Origin: Collibacillus ludicampi
GTDB taxonomy: Bacteria; Bacillota; Bacilli; Tumebacillales; BOQE01
Length of the DNA: 64,000 bases
Reading direction: 5' to 3'
Assembly: GCF_023705585.1 (NCBI RefSeq)
Contig: NZ_BOQE01000001.1
Location: forward strand, 273,642-337,641
Below are positions 1-10,197 of this stretch, piece by piece. The translations under genes and the position numbers were made by a program. The notes below the pieces were generated by a model. It ran no database searches. It was given only the letters and a program-made list of their open reading frames with translations, and was not told the DNA's origin. Positions within the stretch are counted from its first letter, which is position 1; the number at the start of each line of letters is the position of its first letter.

Positions 1-160
1 TTAACCGCTTTCTGTAGATCATGATTGGGCAATGAAGCTTTGAAGGTACTGATTAAGTTTAACGAAATATCATAATTTTCTGCAGGCGTTTGTCTGATTG
101 CCGTTAGCAAACCTTTTAACCTAACACGCTTCTTCGGCTCTTTTGCTACATTAACTGACC
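1..160 (-). other. Window edge, no supported gene
   Basis: One minus-strand frame stays open for about 50 codons and runs off the left edge. It has no ATG, GTG or TTG with a convincing ribosome binding site. It could be the 5' end of a gene, a decayed fragment or chance. It lies beyond the rpoD terminator, so it would not belong to the rpoD operon. Confidence 0.2.
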
Positions 161-162
161 AA

Positions 163-192
163 ATTAAAAAGCACCCGTATGCAAACGAGTGC
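163..192 (-). terminator. Terminator after rpoD
   Basis: On the minus strand an 8-bp stem (arms 185-192 and 171-178, loop of six) is followed by a T run. It lies just past the rpoD stop and fits the end of the dnaG-rpoD operon. Confidence 0.85.
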
Positions 193-208
193 TTCTTCCA
201 ACCAAGGT

Positions 209-1339
209 TTATTCGAGAAAATCCTTTAAGCGTTTGCTTCGGCTTGGATGCCGCAATTTACGCAACGCTTTTGCTTCAATTTGACGGATGCGTTCTCGTG
301 TCACACCAAAAACTTTACCTACTTCTTCAAGTGTACGTGTACGTCCGTCATCGAGGCCAAAACGGAGTCGAAGAACGTTCTCTTCACGTTCAGTTAACGT
401 ATCTAAAACATCTTCGAGTTGCTCTTTCAACAACTCGTAAGCGGCAGCATCCGCCGGTGCAAGCGCATCCTGATCTTCGATGAAGTCACCCAAATGGGAA
501 TCGTCTTCTTCGCCGATCGGTGTTTCAAGAGAAACTGGCTCTTGTGCGATTTTCATGATTTCCCTCACTTTATCGGGACTCATATCCATCTCGGCAGCAA
601 TTTCTTCCGGGGTAGGTTCACGCCCTAACTCTTGCAGGAGTTGACGCGAGATGCGAATCAATTTGTTAATGGTCTCCACCATGTGCACGGGAATCCGAAT
701 CGTACGAGCCTGATCGGCGATTGCACGCGTGATCGCTTGACGAATCCACCATGTGGCATACGTACTGAATTTATAGCCTTTCTGATAATCGAATTTCTCG
801 ACCGCTTTGATCAAACCCATGTTACCCTCTTGAATGAGATCAAGAAACAACATACCGCGTCCAACATACCGTTTCGCGATACTTACAACGAGACGAAGGT
901 TCGCTTCAGCCAAGCGTCGTTTCGCTTCCTCGTCGCCTTGCTCGATACGCTTCGCTAACTCGATCTCCTCTTCGGCAGAGAGAAGAGGTACGCGTCCGAT
1001 TTCTTTCAAGTACATGCGGACGGGGTCATTGATCTTAACGCCCGGTGGAACCGAAAGATCATCCAAATCAAAATCCTCATCGTCTTCGACATGTGGATGT
1101 GCGTCTTCATCGTCATCTTCGACGATATCCTCCGACTCATTCATGACTTCAATGCCCTGTTCAGACAGGTACTCAAAAAATTCATCGATTTGATCCGGGT
1201 CCTGGTCAAAAACAGAAAGTTTATCCATGATCTCATTATAAGTGAGAATTCCTCGTTTTTTTCCTGTTTCAATCAGCTCTTGTTTTACTTGCTCGATCGT
1301 CATTTCTTTCGTTTCTCCATCTTTCACTTTTTTTGCCAT
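209..1339 (-). CDS. rpoD: RNA polymerase primary sigma factor SigA (RpoD)
   Basis: This is the housekeeping sigma factor, which directs core RNA polymerase to -35/-10 promoters. The 376-residue product matches the usual length of Bacillus SigA. An N-terminal region 1.1 and an acidic linker (about residues 70-95, rich in D and E) precede region 1.2. Region 2 follows with the near-invariant stretch around [18 protein letters not shown] and [16 protein letters not shown], then region 3, then region 4 with the helix-turn-helix [19 protein letters not shown] near the C-terminus. A GGAGGGGGT ribosome binding site precedes the ATG. It lies 33 bp downstream of dnaG and is the last gene of the operon. 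The assignment is secure. Confidence 0.98.
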   Translation of the reverse strand: MAKKVKDGETKEMTIEQVKQELIETGKKRGILTYNEIMDKLSVFDQDPDQIDEFFEYLSEQGIEVMNESEDIVEDDDEDAHPHVEDDEDFDLDDLSVPPGVKINDPVRMYLKEIGRVPLLSAEEEIELAKRIEQGDEEAKRRLAEANLRLVVSIAKRYVGRGMLFLDLIQEGNMGLIKAVEKFDYQKGYKFSTYATWWIRQAITRAIADQARTIRIPVHMVETINKLIRISRQLLQELGREPTPEEIAAEMDMSPDKVREIMKIAQEPVSLETPIGEEDDSHLGDFIEDQDALAPADAAAYELLKEQLEDVLDTLTEREENVLRLRFGLDDGRTRTLEEVGKVFGVTRERIRQIEAKALRKLRHPSRSKRLKDFLE

Positions 1340-1372
1340 GCCGACCCCCTCCTTTCAAAAAGCATAAAAGAT

Positions 1373-3208
1373 CTATCGTAAGACTGCTCGCAACTGAAGT
1401 TGTTCCTGTTGCAAAGCGCGTAAAAGAGCATAATCTCCATTCCGCAAGGCTTCTTCCATTTCGCGTGGTATTTCTTTCAGTCGTTTTTCAAACGGATAAC
1501 GGCGAATACATTGAATGTATTCTTCCACCAATCCAGGTCGCATATCAAGATTTTCAGCTTCAACAACCAATTCTGATGCCAGCTGTATTAAGACCGGATC
1601 GTCCAATTGCGCGATAAACAACGCCGGATTTGGTTTCTCATTCTCACCATAAAAATGATACAAATGAATGGCAAGTGCAGCATGTTCATCCACAGAAAAT
1701 TCGTCGACAAGAGTCTCTTGAACTTGTCTAGCCGCCCCTTCATCGATTAACATATAACTTAGAAGCTTTCGTTCAGCTTCCAAATGTGCCGGGAGTGGCA
1801 ATTTGCTCTGTAAGGATTCCTTTACGACCTGTTTCCCATTATCTCTATTAGTATTCCACATTCTAGGTGGAATATCCCCGTTTTTCCGGGTTTTAAGGCT
1901 TTTTGTGGCGACTTCGACCTCCATACTAAGTGATTCAAGAGAAACATCGAATTCTCCTGCCAACTGACGCAAATATGATTCTCTTTCTACTGGGCTTTTT
2001 AATTCAGAAATGATACGGACGGCTTCCGTCAAGAAGCGAATCCGTCCCTCTTGTGTCGATAATTGGCTTTCTTCACGCAGTTTCTGTAGCTTGAAAGAAG
2101 TGACCGACATTGATCGGTCGCGAATCATGCGCTCGAAAGCTTCGTAACCATGTTTCCGTATGAATTCGTCGGGATCCAGTCCGTCAGGGAGAACGACTAC
2201 ACGTGCGCTTCCCCCTGTTTCTTTGATCACCTCTGAGCTCCTTAGAGCTGCGTTTTGACCTGCACGATCACCGTCATACACCATGACGATTTCTTCCGCG
2301 TTACGGTTCAAAAGCCGTGCTTGATCAGGTGTTAATGCCGTTCCCAGGGCTGCTACTACGTTTTCAACTCCAGCCTGATATGCTACAATTACATCCATAT
2401 AGCCTTCTAAAAGAACTGCCTGTTTTGTCTGACGTATCGCATTACGGGCACGATGAAAATTGTATAGATGACGTCCTTTATGAAACAGAACGGTTTCCGG
2501 GGTATTTAAATACTTGGGGTGCGATTCGTCCATCACCCTGCCGCCAAAGCCTACAACACGTCCTTGCGCGTCTTGAATCGGAAACATGACCCGATTGCGA
2601 AATTTATCATAGTAACGGCTCGGATCTGTCTGGCTTTTGGAGAGCAAGCCCGCTTCTTCCAAAAAATCTTCGGAAAAACCGCGTTTTGTTAGAAAACGAA
2701 GGAGTACATCCCAAGCGCTCGGTGCATAACCGAGCTGGAACCGTTCAATCGTGCCGGGAGTTAACCCTCTCCCTTTAAGATATTCAAGAGCTGGCTCTCC
2801 CACTTTCGTATTCATCAAAATATGATGATAATATTTAGCAGCCAGGTCATTCGCCGCGAACAGCTTCTTTCGCCGTACCGCTTCTTCAGACTCTTCATCC
2901 ACCACTTCCTCGTACGGGATATGGATGCCGGCTCGCCCCGCGAAATGTGTGACTGCTTCTACAAAGGAAACATTCTCAATTAACATATAAAATGAAAACA
3001 CATTTCCACCAACGCCGCAGCCAAAGCAATGGAAAATCTGTTTATCCGGTGACACAGAAAACGAAGGAGTTTTTTCCGAGTGAAAGGGACACAGCCCAAC
3101 AAATGATCGCCCCGTTCGTTTTAATGAAACATATTCGGAAACAACATCAACGATGTCAAAGTGCTGGCGAACGTTCTCGATCACCTCATCCGGAATTCTT
3201 CTCCACAT
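1373..3208 (-). CDS. dnaG: DNA primase DnaG
   Basis: This is the replicative primase, which makes RNA primers at the fork and binds DnaB through its C-terminal domain. The 611-residue product has a CHC2 zinc finger (Cys40, His43, Cys61, Cys64), a TOPRIM core with EGYMD and DGDRAG, and a helicase-binding C-terminus. The frame is open 22 codons further upstream, but I chose the ATG at 3208 because AAAGGTGAT lies just before it and MWRRIPDEVI matches the normal DnaG N-terminus. It is followed by rpoD, as in the macromolecular-synthesis operon. The third member of that operon in many bacteria, rpsU, is 16 kb away here, as in Bacillus. Confidence 0.97.
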   Translation of the reverse strand: MWRRIPDEVIENVRQHFDIVDVVSEYVSLKRTGRSFVGLCPFHSEKTPSFSVSPDKQIFHCFGCGVGGNVFSFYMLIENVSFVEAVTHFAGRAGIHIPYEEVVDEESEEAVRRKKLFAANDLAAKYYHHILMNTKVGEPALEYLKGRGLTPGTIERFQLGYAPSAWDVLLRFLTKRGFSEDFLEEAGLLSKSQTDPSRYYDKFRNRVMFPIQDAQGRVVGFGGRVMDESHPKYLNTPETVLFHKGRHLYNFHRARNAIRQTKQAVLLEGYMDVIVAYQAGVENVVAALGTALTPDQARLLNRNAEEIVMVYDGDRAGQNAALRSSEVIKETGGSARVVVLPDGLDPDEFIRKHGYEAFERMIRDRSMSVTSFKLQKLREESQLSTQEGRIRFLTEAVRIISELKSPVERESYLRQLAGEFDVSLESLSMEVEVATKSLKTRKNGDIPPRMWNTNRDNGKQVVKESLQSKLPLPAHLEAERKLLSYMLIDEGAARQVQETLVDEFSVDEHAALAIHLYHFYGENEKPNPALFIAQLDDPVLIQLASELVVEAENLDMRPGLVEEYIQCIRRYPFEKRLKEIPREMEEALRNGDYALLRALQQEQLQLRAVLR

Positions 3209-3335
3209 CCCGACATCACCTTTCTTATGTGAAGTCAGAGCGTTGAGTAATCTTAATTCGCCAATGCATTTCAATCTCCTTCTCGCACGTTAAATTATTT
3301 TCTAATCAACTTTTTGCAAATAAATTGACATTGAT

Positions 3336-3364
3336 GTATTCTACAAACAGGAACAAAATCCTTC
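3336..3364 (-). promoter_or_regulatory. Candidate sigma-H promoter of dnaG-rpoD
   Basis: On the minus strand GAAGGATTT (3356-3364) and GTAGAATAC (3336-3344) are separated by 11 bases. This fits the Bacillus sigma-H pattern RnAGGAwWW / RnnGAATww. A sigma-H promoter is known in the sigA operon of B. subtilis. The match is seen in the sequence; its use is inferred. The rest of the interval 3209-3550 is AT-rich leader in which I see no gene. Confidence 0.5.
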
Positions 3365-3550
3365 TCCTTCAAAAAAACTTATGACCTCGTTTGACGAAAA
3401 TCGACAAACTTCCCGAAAAAGGAAGCGTTATGTCCTCAGTATTGCCGACATTCGTGTACATTCAATCCGATAACGTTAGAATCCATGAAGACGCATCATC
3501 TTATTTGTACGCACTTCTTTGGAAAAAATCCCTTGATTTTATGATTTACA

Positions 3551-3578
3551 AAAAAAGCCTCGATTTCTAAATCGAGGC
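3551..3578 (-). terminator. Terminator after ppdK
   Basis: On the minus strand a perfect 10-bp stem (3569-3578 with 3557-3566, two-base loop) is followed by a T run. It sits 16 bp past the ppdK stop and separates ppdK from the dnaG promoter region. Confidence 0.9.
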
Positions 3579-3593
3579 CGTAAATACCATTCT

Positions 3594-6236
3594 TTACCCA
3601 TGCAGGATTGTCGCCTGTGCCGCTGCCAAACGGGCCAAAGGTACGCGAAATGGAGAACACGAAACATAGTCGAGACCGATTTGATAGCAACATTCTATGG
3701 AGCTTTTTTCTCCACCGTGTTCTCCGCAAATCCCCAGCTTGATATCCGATTTAACCGCTCTCCCTAATTCGGTAGCCATCTGAATCAATTTCCCAACTCC
3801 ATGGCGGTCGAGCACTTCAAACGGGTTATCCGGTAAAATCTTGTGTTGCACATACTTATGCAGAAATTTCCCTTCCGCATCATCCCTTGAGAAGCCATAG
3901 GTCGTTTGTGTCAAATCGTTCGTTCCGAAGGAAAAGAAATCGGCCTCGGCAGCAATTTCATCAGCCGTAAGCGCAGCCCTGGGAATCTCGATCATCGTGC
4001 CGATGGGGCATACGACGGGATGGCCTGTTTCTTCCCTAACCTGTGCTGCCACTTGTAGAACAAGATCACGCATGGCCTTTAACTCATTCACATGGCCTAC
4101 CAGCGGAATCATCACTTCGGGACGAACATCCAAACCTTCCTGTTGTAATTTCACCGTCGCTTGAAAAATTGCCTTGACTTGCATCGCATAGATTTCCGGA
4201 AAAGTCATTCCCAATCTGCATCCACGATGGCCCAGCATCGGATTGAATTCCTGAAGGGCACGAACTTTACGTAACAAGTTCTCCTTCTGCCTGATCGTTC
4301 TGGGATCCTCACCCGACAGCCTCATCTGTGTCAACTCTACGATCAAACTTTCCATATTCGGCAGGAATTCATGTAGCGGCGGATCCAGAAGGCGAATCGT
4401 AACGGGAAGCCCCTCCATCTCCCTCAAAATCCCTTCAAAATCCCGCTGTTGCATCGGCAAAAGTTTCTCCAATGCTTCCGTACGTTCTTCTTCCGTTTCC
4501 GCTAAAATCATCTCCTGAACAATGGGAACGCGCTCAGGCTCCATGAACATATGTTCCGTTCGGCATAAGCCGATACCTTGCGCACCGAAGGCACGCGCTT
4601 TGGCCGCATCTTCCGGATTGTCTGCGTTGGCGCGCACCTCCATCTTCCGAACCTCGTCCGCCCATGTAAGCAACTGCTGAAATTCAGCAGACAGCTCCGG
4701 ATCGATAAGCGGGACAGCTCCGCGTAACACGCGTCCCGTTCCCCCATCGATCGAGATGAGATCCCCTTCATGAATGGTTTCTTCTCTTATCGTACATTCT
4801 TTTTTCCGCAGATCAATTCTGATCATTTCGCATCCGCAAATACAAGGTTTTCCCATTCCTCTCGCCACGACGGCCGCATGGGAGGTCATTCCTCCGCGAG
4901 ATGTGATAATTCCCTGAGCAGCCAATATCCCGTGGATATCTTCCGGCGTCGTTTCCGGTCTTACAAGGATTACACGCTTTCCTTCAGAAGCCCATCGTTC
5001 AGCCGTGTCTGCATCGAAGACCACGTGACCGGAAGCCGCCCCCGGAGAAGCTGGCAGTCCTTTCGCGAGTACGTCGAGCTTTGCAGCGGGATCGATGCGC
5101 CGGTGTAACAATTGATCCAATGAATGGGGATCAATGCGCATGATCGCTTCTTCTTTGTTAATAATCTGTTCCTTGACCAGATCGACCGCAATTTTGACAG
5201 CGGCATGCGCCGTACGTTTTCCGTTTCTCGTCTGTAAAATGAAAAGCCGCCCGCGTTCTACAGTAAACTCAATATCCTGCATATCCTTGTAATGCTTCTC
5301 CAGCAATTCGGCAATCTTTGTAAACTGACTATAAATGTCTGGCATCCTCTCGCGCAAAGCATGTATCGGTTGTGGCGTGCGAATACCGGCCACTACATCC
5401 TCTCCCTGCGCCCGAACGAGAAACTCACCGAACAATTCCTTTTCTCCCGTCGAAGGATTACGCGTGAAAGCAACCCCTGTCCCTGAGTCATCCCCCATAT
5501 TGCCAAAGACCATCATCTGGACATTAACGGCGGTGCCTAAATCATCCGGAATCTTATGAATGCGGCGATAAACTATCGCCCGCTGGTTGTTCCAAGATTG
5601 AAAAACCGCCTGGATCGCACGCATCAGTTGTTCGCGGGGATCCTGCGGAAAATCTGCACGCGTGTGCTTTTTGACCAAAGCTTTGTAGGCCTGAATAACC
5701 TCTTTCCAATGTTCCTCCCGTAACTCGGGATCCTGCGTAAACCCGTAGTGTTCTTTCACTTCATCAAGAATGTGCTCAAAGTGGAAATGATCGATCCCGA
5801 GAACCACACTTCCAAACATTTGAAGAAAACGACGATAACAGTCATAAGCAAAACGAGGGTTAGCTGTCAACGACGCGAGACCTTCCACCGTCTCGTCATT
5901 TAATCCGAGATTGAGGACTGTATCCATCATCCCCGGCATGGAATAGACCGAGCCTGAACGAACCGAGACTAACAAAGGGTTTTGTACAGAACCGAGCTTC
6001 TTGCCGGTACGACGTTCAAGTTCCGCAAGCCCCTGCTCGATTTGCTCCTTCATCGTGTTTGTAAGCGTACGACCTGCCCGGTAATATTCGTTACATGCAG
6101 TCGTCGTTACGGTAAAGCCTGGAGGGACAGGCAGCCCGGCCCGCGTCATCTCTGCCAGGTTTGCCCCTTTCCCGCCCAGAATATTTTTCATATCCGCACG
6201 ACCCTCTTCGAAAAGATAGACATATTTTGTGGTCAT
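3594..6236 (-). CDS. ppdK: Pyruvate, phosphate dikinase
   Basis: PPDK interconverts pyruvate, ATP and phosphate with PEP, AMP and pyrophosphate in the cytosol. At 880 residues it has the normal length. The N-terminal ATP-grasp domain begins with GGKGANLAEM. The swivelling phospho-His domain carries GGMTSHAAVVARG, in which His is the phosphocarrier and the Thr two residues before it is the known regulatory phosphosite. The C-terminal TIM barrel ends with the catalytic GICGEHGG cysteine loop. The start overlaps the ppsR stop in TGATG, so the two are translationally coupled. In B. subtilis this slot between yqfL and dnaG has no ppdK. The order ccpN-ppsR-ppdK suggests control of the pyruvate/PEP node. 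Confidence 0.97.
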   Translation of the reverse strand: MTTKYVYLFEEGRADMKNILGGKGANLAEMTRAGLPVPPGFTVTTTACNEYYRAGRTLTNTMKEQIEQGLAELERRTGKKLGSVQNPLLVSVRSGSVYSMPGMMDTVLNLGLNDETVEGLASLTANPRFAYDCYRRFLQMFGSVVLGIDHFHFEHILDEVKEHYGFTQDPELREEHWKEVIQAYKALVKKHTRADFPQDPREQLMRAIQAVFQSWNNQRAIVYRRIHKIPDDLGTAVNVQMMVFGNMGDDSGTGVAFTRNPSTGEKELFGEFLVRAQGEDVVAGIRTPQPIHALRERMPDIYSQFTKIAELLEKHYKDMQDIEFTVERGRLFILQTRNGKRTAHAAVKIAVDLVKEQIINKEEAIMRIDPHSLDQLLHRRIDPAAKLDVLAKGLPASPGAASGHVVFDADTAERWASEGKRVILVRPETTPEDIHGILAAQGIITSRGGMTSHAAVVARGMGKPCICGCEMIRIDLRKKECTIREETIHEGDLISIDGGTGRVLRGAVPLIDPELSAEFQQLLTWADEVRKMEVRANADNPEDAAKARAFGAQGIGLCRTEHMFMEPERVPIVQEMILAETEEERTEALEKLLPMQQRDFEGILREMEGLPVTIRLLDPPLHEFLPNMESLIVELTQMRLSGEDPRTIRQKENLLRKVRALQEFNPMLGHRGCRLGMTFPEIYAMQVKAIFQATVKLQQEGLDVRPEVMIPLVGHVNELKAMRDLVLQVAAQVREETGHPVVCPIGTMIEIPRAALTADEIAAEADFFSFGTNDLTQTTYGFSRDDAEGKFLHKYVQHKILPDNPFEVLDRHGVGKLIQMATELGRAVKSDIKLGICGEHGGEKSSIECCYQIGLDYVSCSPFRVPLARLAAAQATILHG

Positions 6237-7051
6237 CAGCCTCGTCCCCCACGTTTAATGAGATCCATGACGATATTTGCCGTTTCTTCCACCGCTTTAT
6301 TCGATACATCAATGACCGCACATCCGAGTTTCCGGTGCACCTTGTCGGCAAAATCGAGTTCGTACAAGATACGGTCAAATGCGGCGTAATTTGCCTGTGC
6401 GCGCAATCCCAGAGATTTCAAACGTTCTGTACGAATTAAATTGAGTTCATTCGGCGAAATGGTTAAACCGATCACCTTTTTTGAAGATACTTGAAATAAT
6501 TCGTCAGGCGGTTCTACCTCTGGTACAAGAGGAACATTTGCTACTTTCAAGCGTTTATGAGCCAGATACATGGAAAGCGGTGTCTTCGATGTACGCGAAA
6601 CGCCCACCAGAACGACATCCGCTCGCAAGATTCCCCTCGGGTCTCTCCCGTCATCGTACTTCACCGCGAATTCGATGGCTTCCACCCGTCTAAAATATTC
6701 ATCGTCCAACTGATGCAAGAGTCCCGGACGAAGTTTTGGTTCCATCTTATAGACCTCATGAAACGCGTCCATCATGGGACCCAAGATATCGACAGCACGA
6801 ACACTCTGGCGTGCCGCCTCTTCAATCAAAAACTTCCGCAGATCGGGGAGAACGAGGGTAAACGCAATCATACTTTGATTTTCCTGTGCGGCCGTCACTA
6901 CCTCAGCGATCGCTTCCTTATCATCCACATAAGAAATTCGCCGGATTTCCACACGACCACCGTCGAATTGGCTGGCGGCTGCACGTACAACAAATTCTGC
7001 TGTTTCTCCCACGGAGTCTGACACCACGTAGACGATGGGTATATCTTTCAC
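6236..7051 (-). CDS. ppsR: PPDK/PEP synthase regulatory protein (DUF299)
   Basis: This is a bifunctional regulator of the DUF299 family. It phosphorylates, with ADP, and dephosphorylates, with phosphate, the regulatory threonine of PPDK or PEP synthase. The 271-residue product has the family P-loop [15 protein letters not shown] near residue 150 and the N-terminal [11 protein letters not shown] signature. The target is encoded immediately downstream with a one-base overlap, and the target threonine is present there, so the partner is clear. The B. subtilis orthologue is yqfL, which also follows ccpN. Confidence 0.95.
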   Translation of the reverse strand: MKDIPIVYVVSDSVGETAEFVVRAAASQFDGGRVEIRRISYVDDKEAIAEVVTAAQENQSMIAFTLVLPDLRKFLIEEAARQSVRAVDILGPMMDAFHEVYKMEPKLRPGLLHQLDDEYFRRVEAIEFAVKYDDGRDPRGILRADVVLVGVSRTSKTPLSMYLAHKRLKVANVPLVPEVEPPDELFQVSSKKVIGLTISPNELNLIRTERLKSLGLRAQANYAAFDRILYELDFADKVHRKLGCAVIDVSNKAVEETANIVMDLIKRGGRG

Positions 7052-7071
7052 TCGCTTCCAAACCTCCTGTT

Positions 7072-7722
7072 CTACACATCTCGATTCGAACCGAGTTCCA
7101 CGAAGATGCGTGCGATTGTCGTTTTCGTAAAGCGCCCGATTACTTCATATTGTTTCTTGGCGGCATCGATCACTTTGATCACAGGCATTGAGTCGATTTG
7201 GTAATCGATTAATTTTTTCGCCGCATCATAGACCGTTTCATCCGGTTCAACCGTCACGATATTCGGCATACGCGTCATCGCCAGTGAAACAGGGACCTCA
7301 TGCATGTTTTGGTTGCCGATCGCCACTTTCAATACATCTTTACGGGAGAGCGTTCCGGCAAGGATCCCGTGTTCCTTTACTACATAGAGGTTTCCTACGT
7401 CTTCAAGAAACATCGTCACAACGGCATCATAAACGGATGTACTTTCTTCAACCACTACGGGGACTGATTTATAATCACGAACAAGCATCTTACGCAACTG
7501 GTCACCAAAAATTTCGCCTGGTTTCTTGCCTACATAAAAATAACCGACACGAGGACGCGCTTCCAGGAAACCGGCCATCGTTAAAATCGTTAGATCCGGA
7601 CGTAATGTCGCACGTGTCAGATTCAGCTTCTCTGCAATCTGTTCACCTGTGATGGGACCCTCTTTGCGAACAATATCCAAAATTTGTTCCTGACGAGCTG
7701 TGAGTTCGATGGTTTTCACCAC
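7072..7722 (-). CDS. ccpN: CcpN-like transcriptional repressor, HTH plus two CBS domains
   Basis: CcpN represses gluconeogenic genes such as gapB and pckA in B. subtilis, sensing nucleotides or metabolites through its CBS pair. The 216-residue product has an N-terminal winged helix (about residues 5-60, with [20 protein letters not shown]) and two CBS motifs in the remainder. The start is a GTG at 7722 or the adjacent GTG at 7719; homologous N-termini favour the latter. The gene is 20 bp upstream of ppsR. PEP production from pyruvate by ppdK in the same operon makes autoregulation plausible, but I did not identify an operator. Confidence 0.93.
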   Translation of the reverse strand: MVKTIELTARQEQILDIVRKEGPITGEQIAEKLNLTRATLRPDLTILTMAGFLEARPRVGYFYVGKKPGEIFGDQLRKMLVRDYKSVPVVVEESTSVYDAVVTMFLEDVGNLYVVKEHGILAGTLSRKDVLKVAIGNQNMHEVPVSLAMTRMPNIVTVEPDETVYDAAKKLIDYQIDSMPVIKVIDAAKKQYEVIGRFTKTTIARIFVELGSNRDV

Positions 7723-7811
7723 CTTACTTGAAATGTGTTATACTTTTTTGAATGATCTCCTCTATAGTATAGTATATTATACATGCAATACCGCAACAAT
7801 TTTGTTCCGAA

Positions 7812-7840
7812 TTGAATGTGGACATCGGACACGTTACAAT
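7812..7840 (+). promoter_or_regulatory. Sigma-A promoter of lgt
   Basis: TTGAAT (7812-7817) and TACAAT (7835-7840) are separated by exactly 17 bases and lie 35 bp upstream of the lgt start. The divergent ccpN promoter must lie in the TATA-rich stretch near 7755-7785. Confidence 0.65.
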
Positions 7841-7874
7841 ATACACGACCCGACATAAGGAGGCAGGATTCACC

Positions 7875-8672
7875 ATGCACGTGATTCTTTTTCACATAGG
7901 CTCATTTGAAGTGCGATCCTACGGTGTGGTCGTGGCACTCTCTATCCTTCTCGGTCTCGGAGTTGCCACCTACTTCGCTCGCCAAGCGGGTAGGTACGTG
8001 GATCACGTATCGGGGATGGCCATTTACGCGGTGATCGGTGCTATTCTCGGGGCTCGCGTATGGCAAGTGCTTTTTTTCGACTGGAGTTATTATTCCGAAC
8101 ACCTCTCGGAAATTTTCATGATCTGGAATGGCGGCATGTCCATTCAAGGCGGTTTGGTCGGCGGGTTTGTCGGCGGCGCTCTATACACTTGGCGATACAA
8201 GATTCCATTTTGGGACTTCGCGGATATCGTTTCCCCGGGCATTATCCTCGGGCAAAGCGTCGGACGTATCGCTTGCCTTTTAAACGGTGACGCGTTCGGC
8301 AGCCCGACAGGAGGCAATTTTGGGCTTGTGTATCCACCGGGCACATTCGCCTATGACACATATCAATCACAGCCCCTTTGGCCCGCGGAAGTGTGGGAGG
8401 GACAATGGGATGTTGTCGTTTTTGCTTTGCTTCTGATTCTCAAACAGCGTTCATGGCCGACGGGATACATATTTCTCTTTTACAATATTCTCTATTCAAC
8501 AGGTAGATTGTTACTCGAATTCCTGCGTGGCGACACCCCGCGCTTCGCGGGGCTGACCGCCGCACAATGGACGAGCCTCGCTGTGATCGCGCTCTCGTTC
8601 ATACTTCTCATCTATCTGCGCATGAGACCCGCTCGCCGCGGGGAACAGTCTCAAGAGCCGCTCTCTTCATAA
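7875..8672 (+). CDS. lgt: Prolipoprotein diacylglyceryl transferase
   Basis: Lgt transfers diacylglycerol from phosphatidylglycerol to the lipobox cysteine of prolipoproteins at the cytoplasmic membrane. The 265-residue product is a polytopic membrane protein with the family signature in the variant GRIACLLNGDAFGSPT. I chose the ATG at 7875 because AAGGAGG (7857-7863) precedes it; the open frame extends 21 codons further with no support. It is the only plus-strand gene in the first 19 kb. In B. subtilis lgt lies elsewhere next to hprK, so this location is a local rearrangement. Confidence 0.95.
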   Translation: MHVILFHIGSFEVRSYGVVVALSILLGLGVATYFARQAGRYVDHVSGMAIYAVIGAILGARVWQVLFFDWSYYSEHLSEIFMIWNGGMSIQGGLVGGFVGGALYTWRYKIPFWDFADIVSPGIILGQSVGRIACLLNGDAFGSPTGGNFGLVYPPGTFAYDTYQSQPLWPAEVWEGQWDVVVFALLLILKQRSWPTGYIFLFYNILYSTGRLLLEFLRGDTPRFAGLTAAQWTSLAVIALSFILLIYLRMRPARRGEQSQEPLSS

Positions 8673-8679
8673 ATGGACC

Positions 8680-8710
8680 GGGGGTACAACCAGGAATCTG
8701 GTGTACCCCC
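8680..8710. terminator. Hairpin between convergent lgt and glyS
   Basis: An 8-bp stem GGGGGTAC/GTACCCCC (8680-8687 and 8703-8710) with an inner CCAG/CTGG pairing lies between the two convergent stop codons. There is no good T tract on either side, so it is only a probable bidirectional terminator. Confidence 0.45.
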
Positions 8711-8771
8711 GTTATAGTTGTTCAAAAAGTACGTGAACCATGGCGGGCGCATTTCTATTTTGAACACACTT

Positions 8772-10154
8772 TTAAAATTTCATTTTTTCCTCAATATATC
8801 CCTTTACCCGTTCGATCGGCATGCGCACTTGTTCCATTGAATCGCGGTCACGCACGGTGACTTGACCATCTGTCTCCGAATCAAAGTCATATGTGATACA
8901 GAAAGGAGTACCGATTTCGTCTTGCCGGCGATATCGCTTACCGATCGAACCTGTCTCGTCAAAGTCACACATGAAGTGTTTCGCCAATTGTTCGTGGATC
9001 TTGCTTGCCGCATCCGACAATTTTTTCGAAAGAGGCAAGACGGCTGCCTTAAACGGAGCCAACGCCGGATGGAAATGAAGCACGGTCCGTTTGTCTCCCT
9101 CTCCAAGATCCTGTTCTTCATAAGCATCAATCAAGAATGCAAGAGTCACACGATCAGCGCCAAGCGAAGGTTCGATACAGTAAGGGATATATTTCTCATT
9201 GGTCACCGGATCGGTATAATGGAAATCTTCTCCGGAGAATTCCATATGGCGTTTCAAATCGAAGTCGGTGCGATCGGCAACGCCCCAAAGCTCTCCCCAA
9301 CCAAATGGAAATTTGTATTCAAAATCGGTCGTAGCATTTGAATAATGAGAAAGCTCTTCCTTTGAGTGATCACGCAAGCGGATATTTTCCGGTTTCATCC
9401 CCAAGTTGATAAGCCATTGATAACAGAAATCACGCCAATACTGGAACCATTCCAAATCCTCCCCTGGCTTGCAGAAGAATTCCAATTCCATTTGTTCAAA
9501 TTCACGAGTGCGGAAAGTAAAATTGCCGGGTGTGATCTCATTACGGAAAGATTTCCCGATTTGGCCGATCCCAAAAGGTATTTTTTTGCGCATGGTACGC
9601 TGGACGTTCTTAAAGTTTACAAAAATCCCCTGTGCCGTTTCCGGGCGGAGGAAAATTTCATTCACTGAGGATTCAGTAACGCCTTGGAATGTTTTAAACA
9701 TAAGATTGAATTGACGAATATCCGTGAAATCTTTTGAACCGCAGTCAGGGCAAGCGACATCATGCTCTTTGATTAACTCCTGCATTTGTTCAAACGAAAG
9801 CCCGTCAACAACCATCTCGATCCCTTTTGCTGCAAGCGCTTCTTCGATCAATTTATCGGCGCGATGTCTCGCTTTGCACTGCTTGCAATCGATCATCGGG
9901 TCATTGAAATTTCCCACGTGACCGGATGCGACCCAGACTTGCCGATTCATGAGTATGGCTGCGTCAAGACCCACGTTATAAGGAGATTCCTGAATGAATT
10001 TTTTCCACCATGCTTTTTTCACATTGTTTTTCAATTCGACGCCAAGAGGTCCGTAATCCCATGTATTCGCTAGACCTCCGTAGATTTCCGAACCTGGGAA
10101 AATAAATCCCCGATGTTTCGCCAACGCTACGATCTGTTCCATACTTACACTCAC
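8772..10154 (-). CDS. glyS: Glycyl-tRNA synthetase, single-chain dimeric type
   Basis: This enzyme charges tRNA-Gly. The roughly 460-residue product is the homodimeric class II type, with [16 protein letters not shown] near the N-terminus, motif 2 around FRNEITP, motif 3 as [14 protein letters not shown], and a C-terminal anticodon-binding domain. It is not the alpha2-beta2 GlyQ/GlyS enzyme of B. subtilis, yet it occupies the same slot after recO and before ccpN. The GTG at 10154 is preferred because AAGGAG lies nine bases before it; a TTG at 10160 and an ATG at 10142 are alternatives. The leader holds a large fold-back repeat and no T-box. Confidence 0.95.
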   Translation of the reverse strand: MSVSMEQIVALAKHRGFIFPGSEIYGGLANTWDYGPLGVELKNNVKKAWWKKFIQESPYNVGLDAAILMNRQVWVASGHVGNFNDPMIDCKQCKARHRADKLIEEALAAKGIEMVVDGLSFEQMQELIKEHDVACPDCGSKDFTDIRQFNLMFKTFQGVTESSVNEIFLRPETAQGIFVNFKNVQRTMRKKIPFGIGQIGKSFRNEITPGNFTFRTREFEQMELEFFCKPGEDLEWFQYWRDFCYQWLINLGMKPENIRLRDHSKEELSHYSNATTDFEYKFPFGWGELWGVADRTDFDLKRHMEFSGEDFHYTDPVTNEKYIPYCIEPSLGADRVTLAFLIDAYEEQDLGEGDKRTVLHFHPALAPFKAAVLPLSKKLSDAASKIHEQLAKHFMCDFDETGSIGKRYRRQDEIGTPFCITYDFDSETDGQVTVRDRDSMEQVRMPIERVKGYIEEKMKF

Positions 10155-10197
10155 AGTCAATCGCTCCTTCTATGTATGCCCATCCAGATGATGAATG

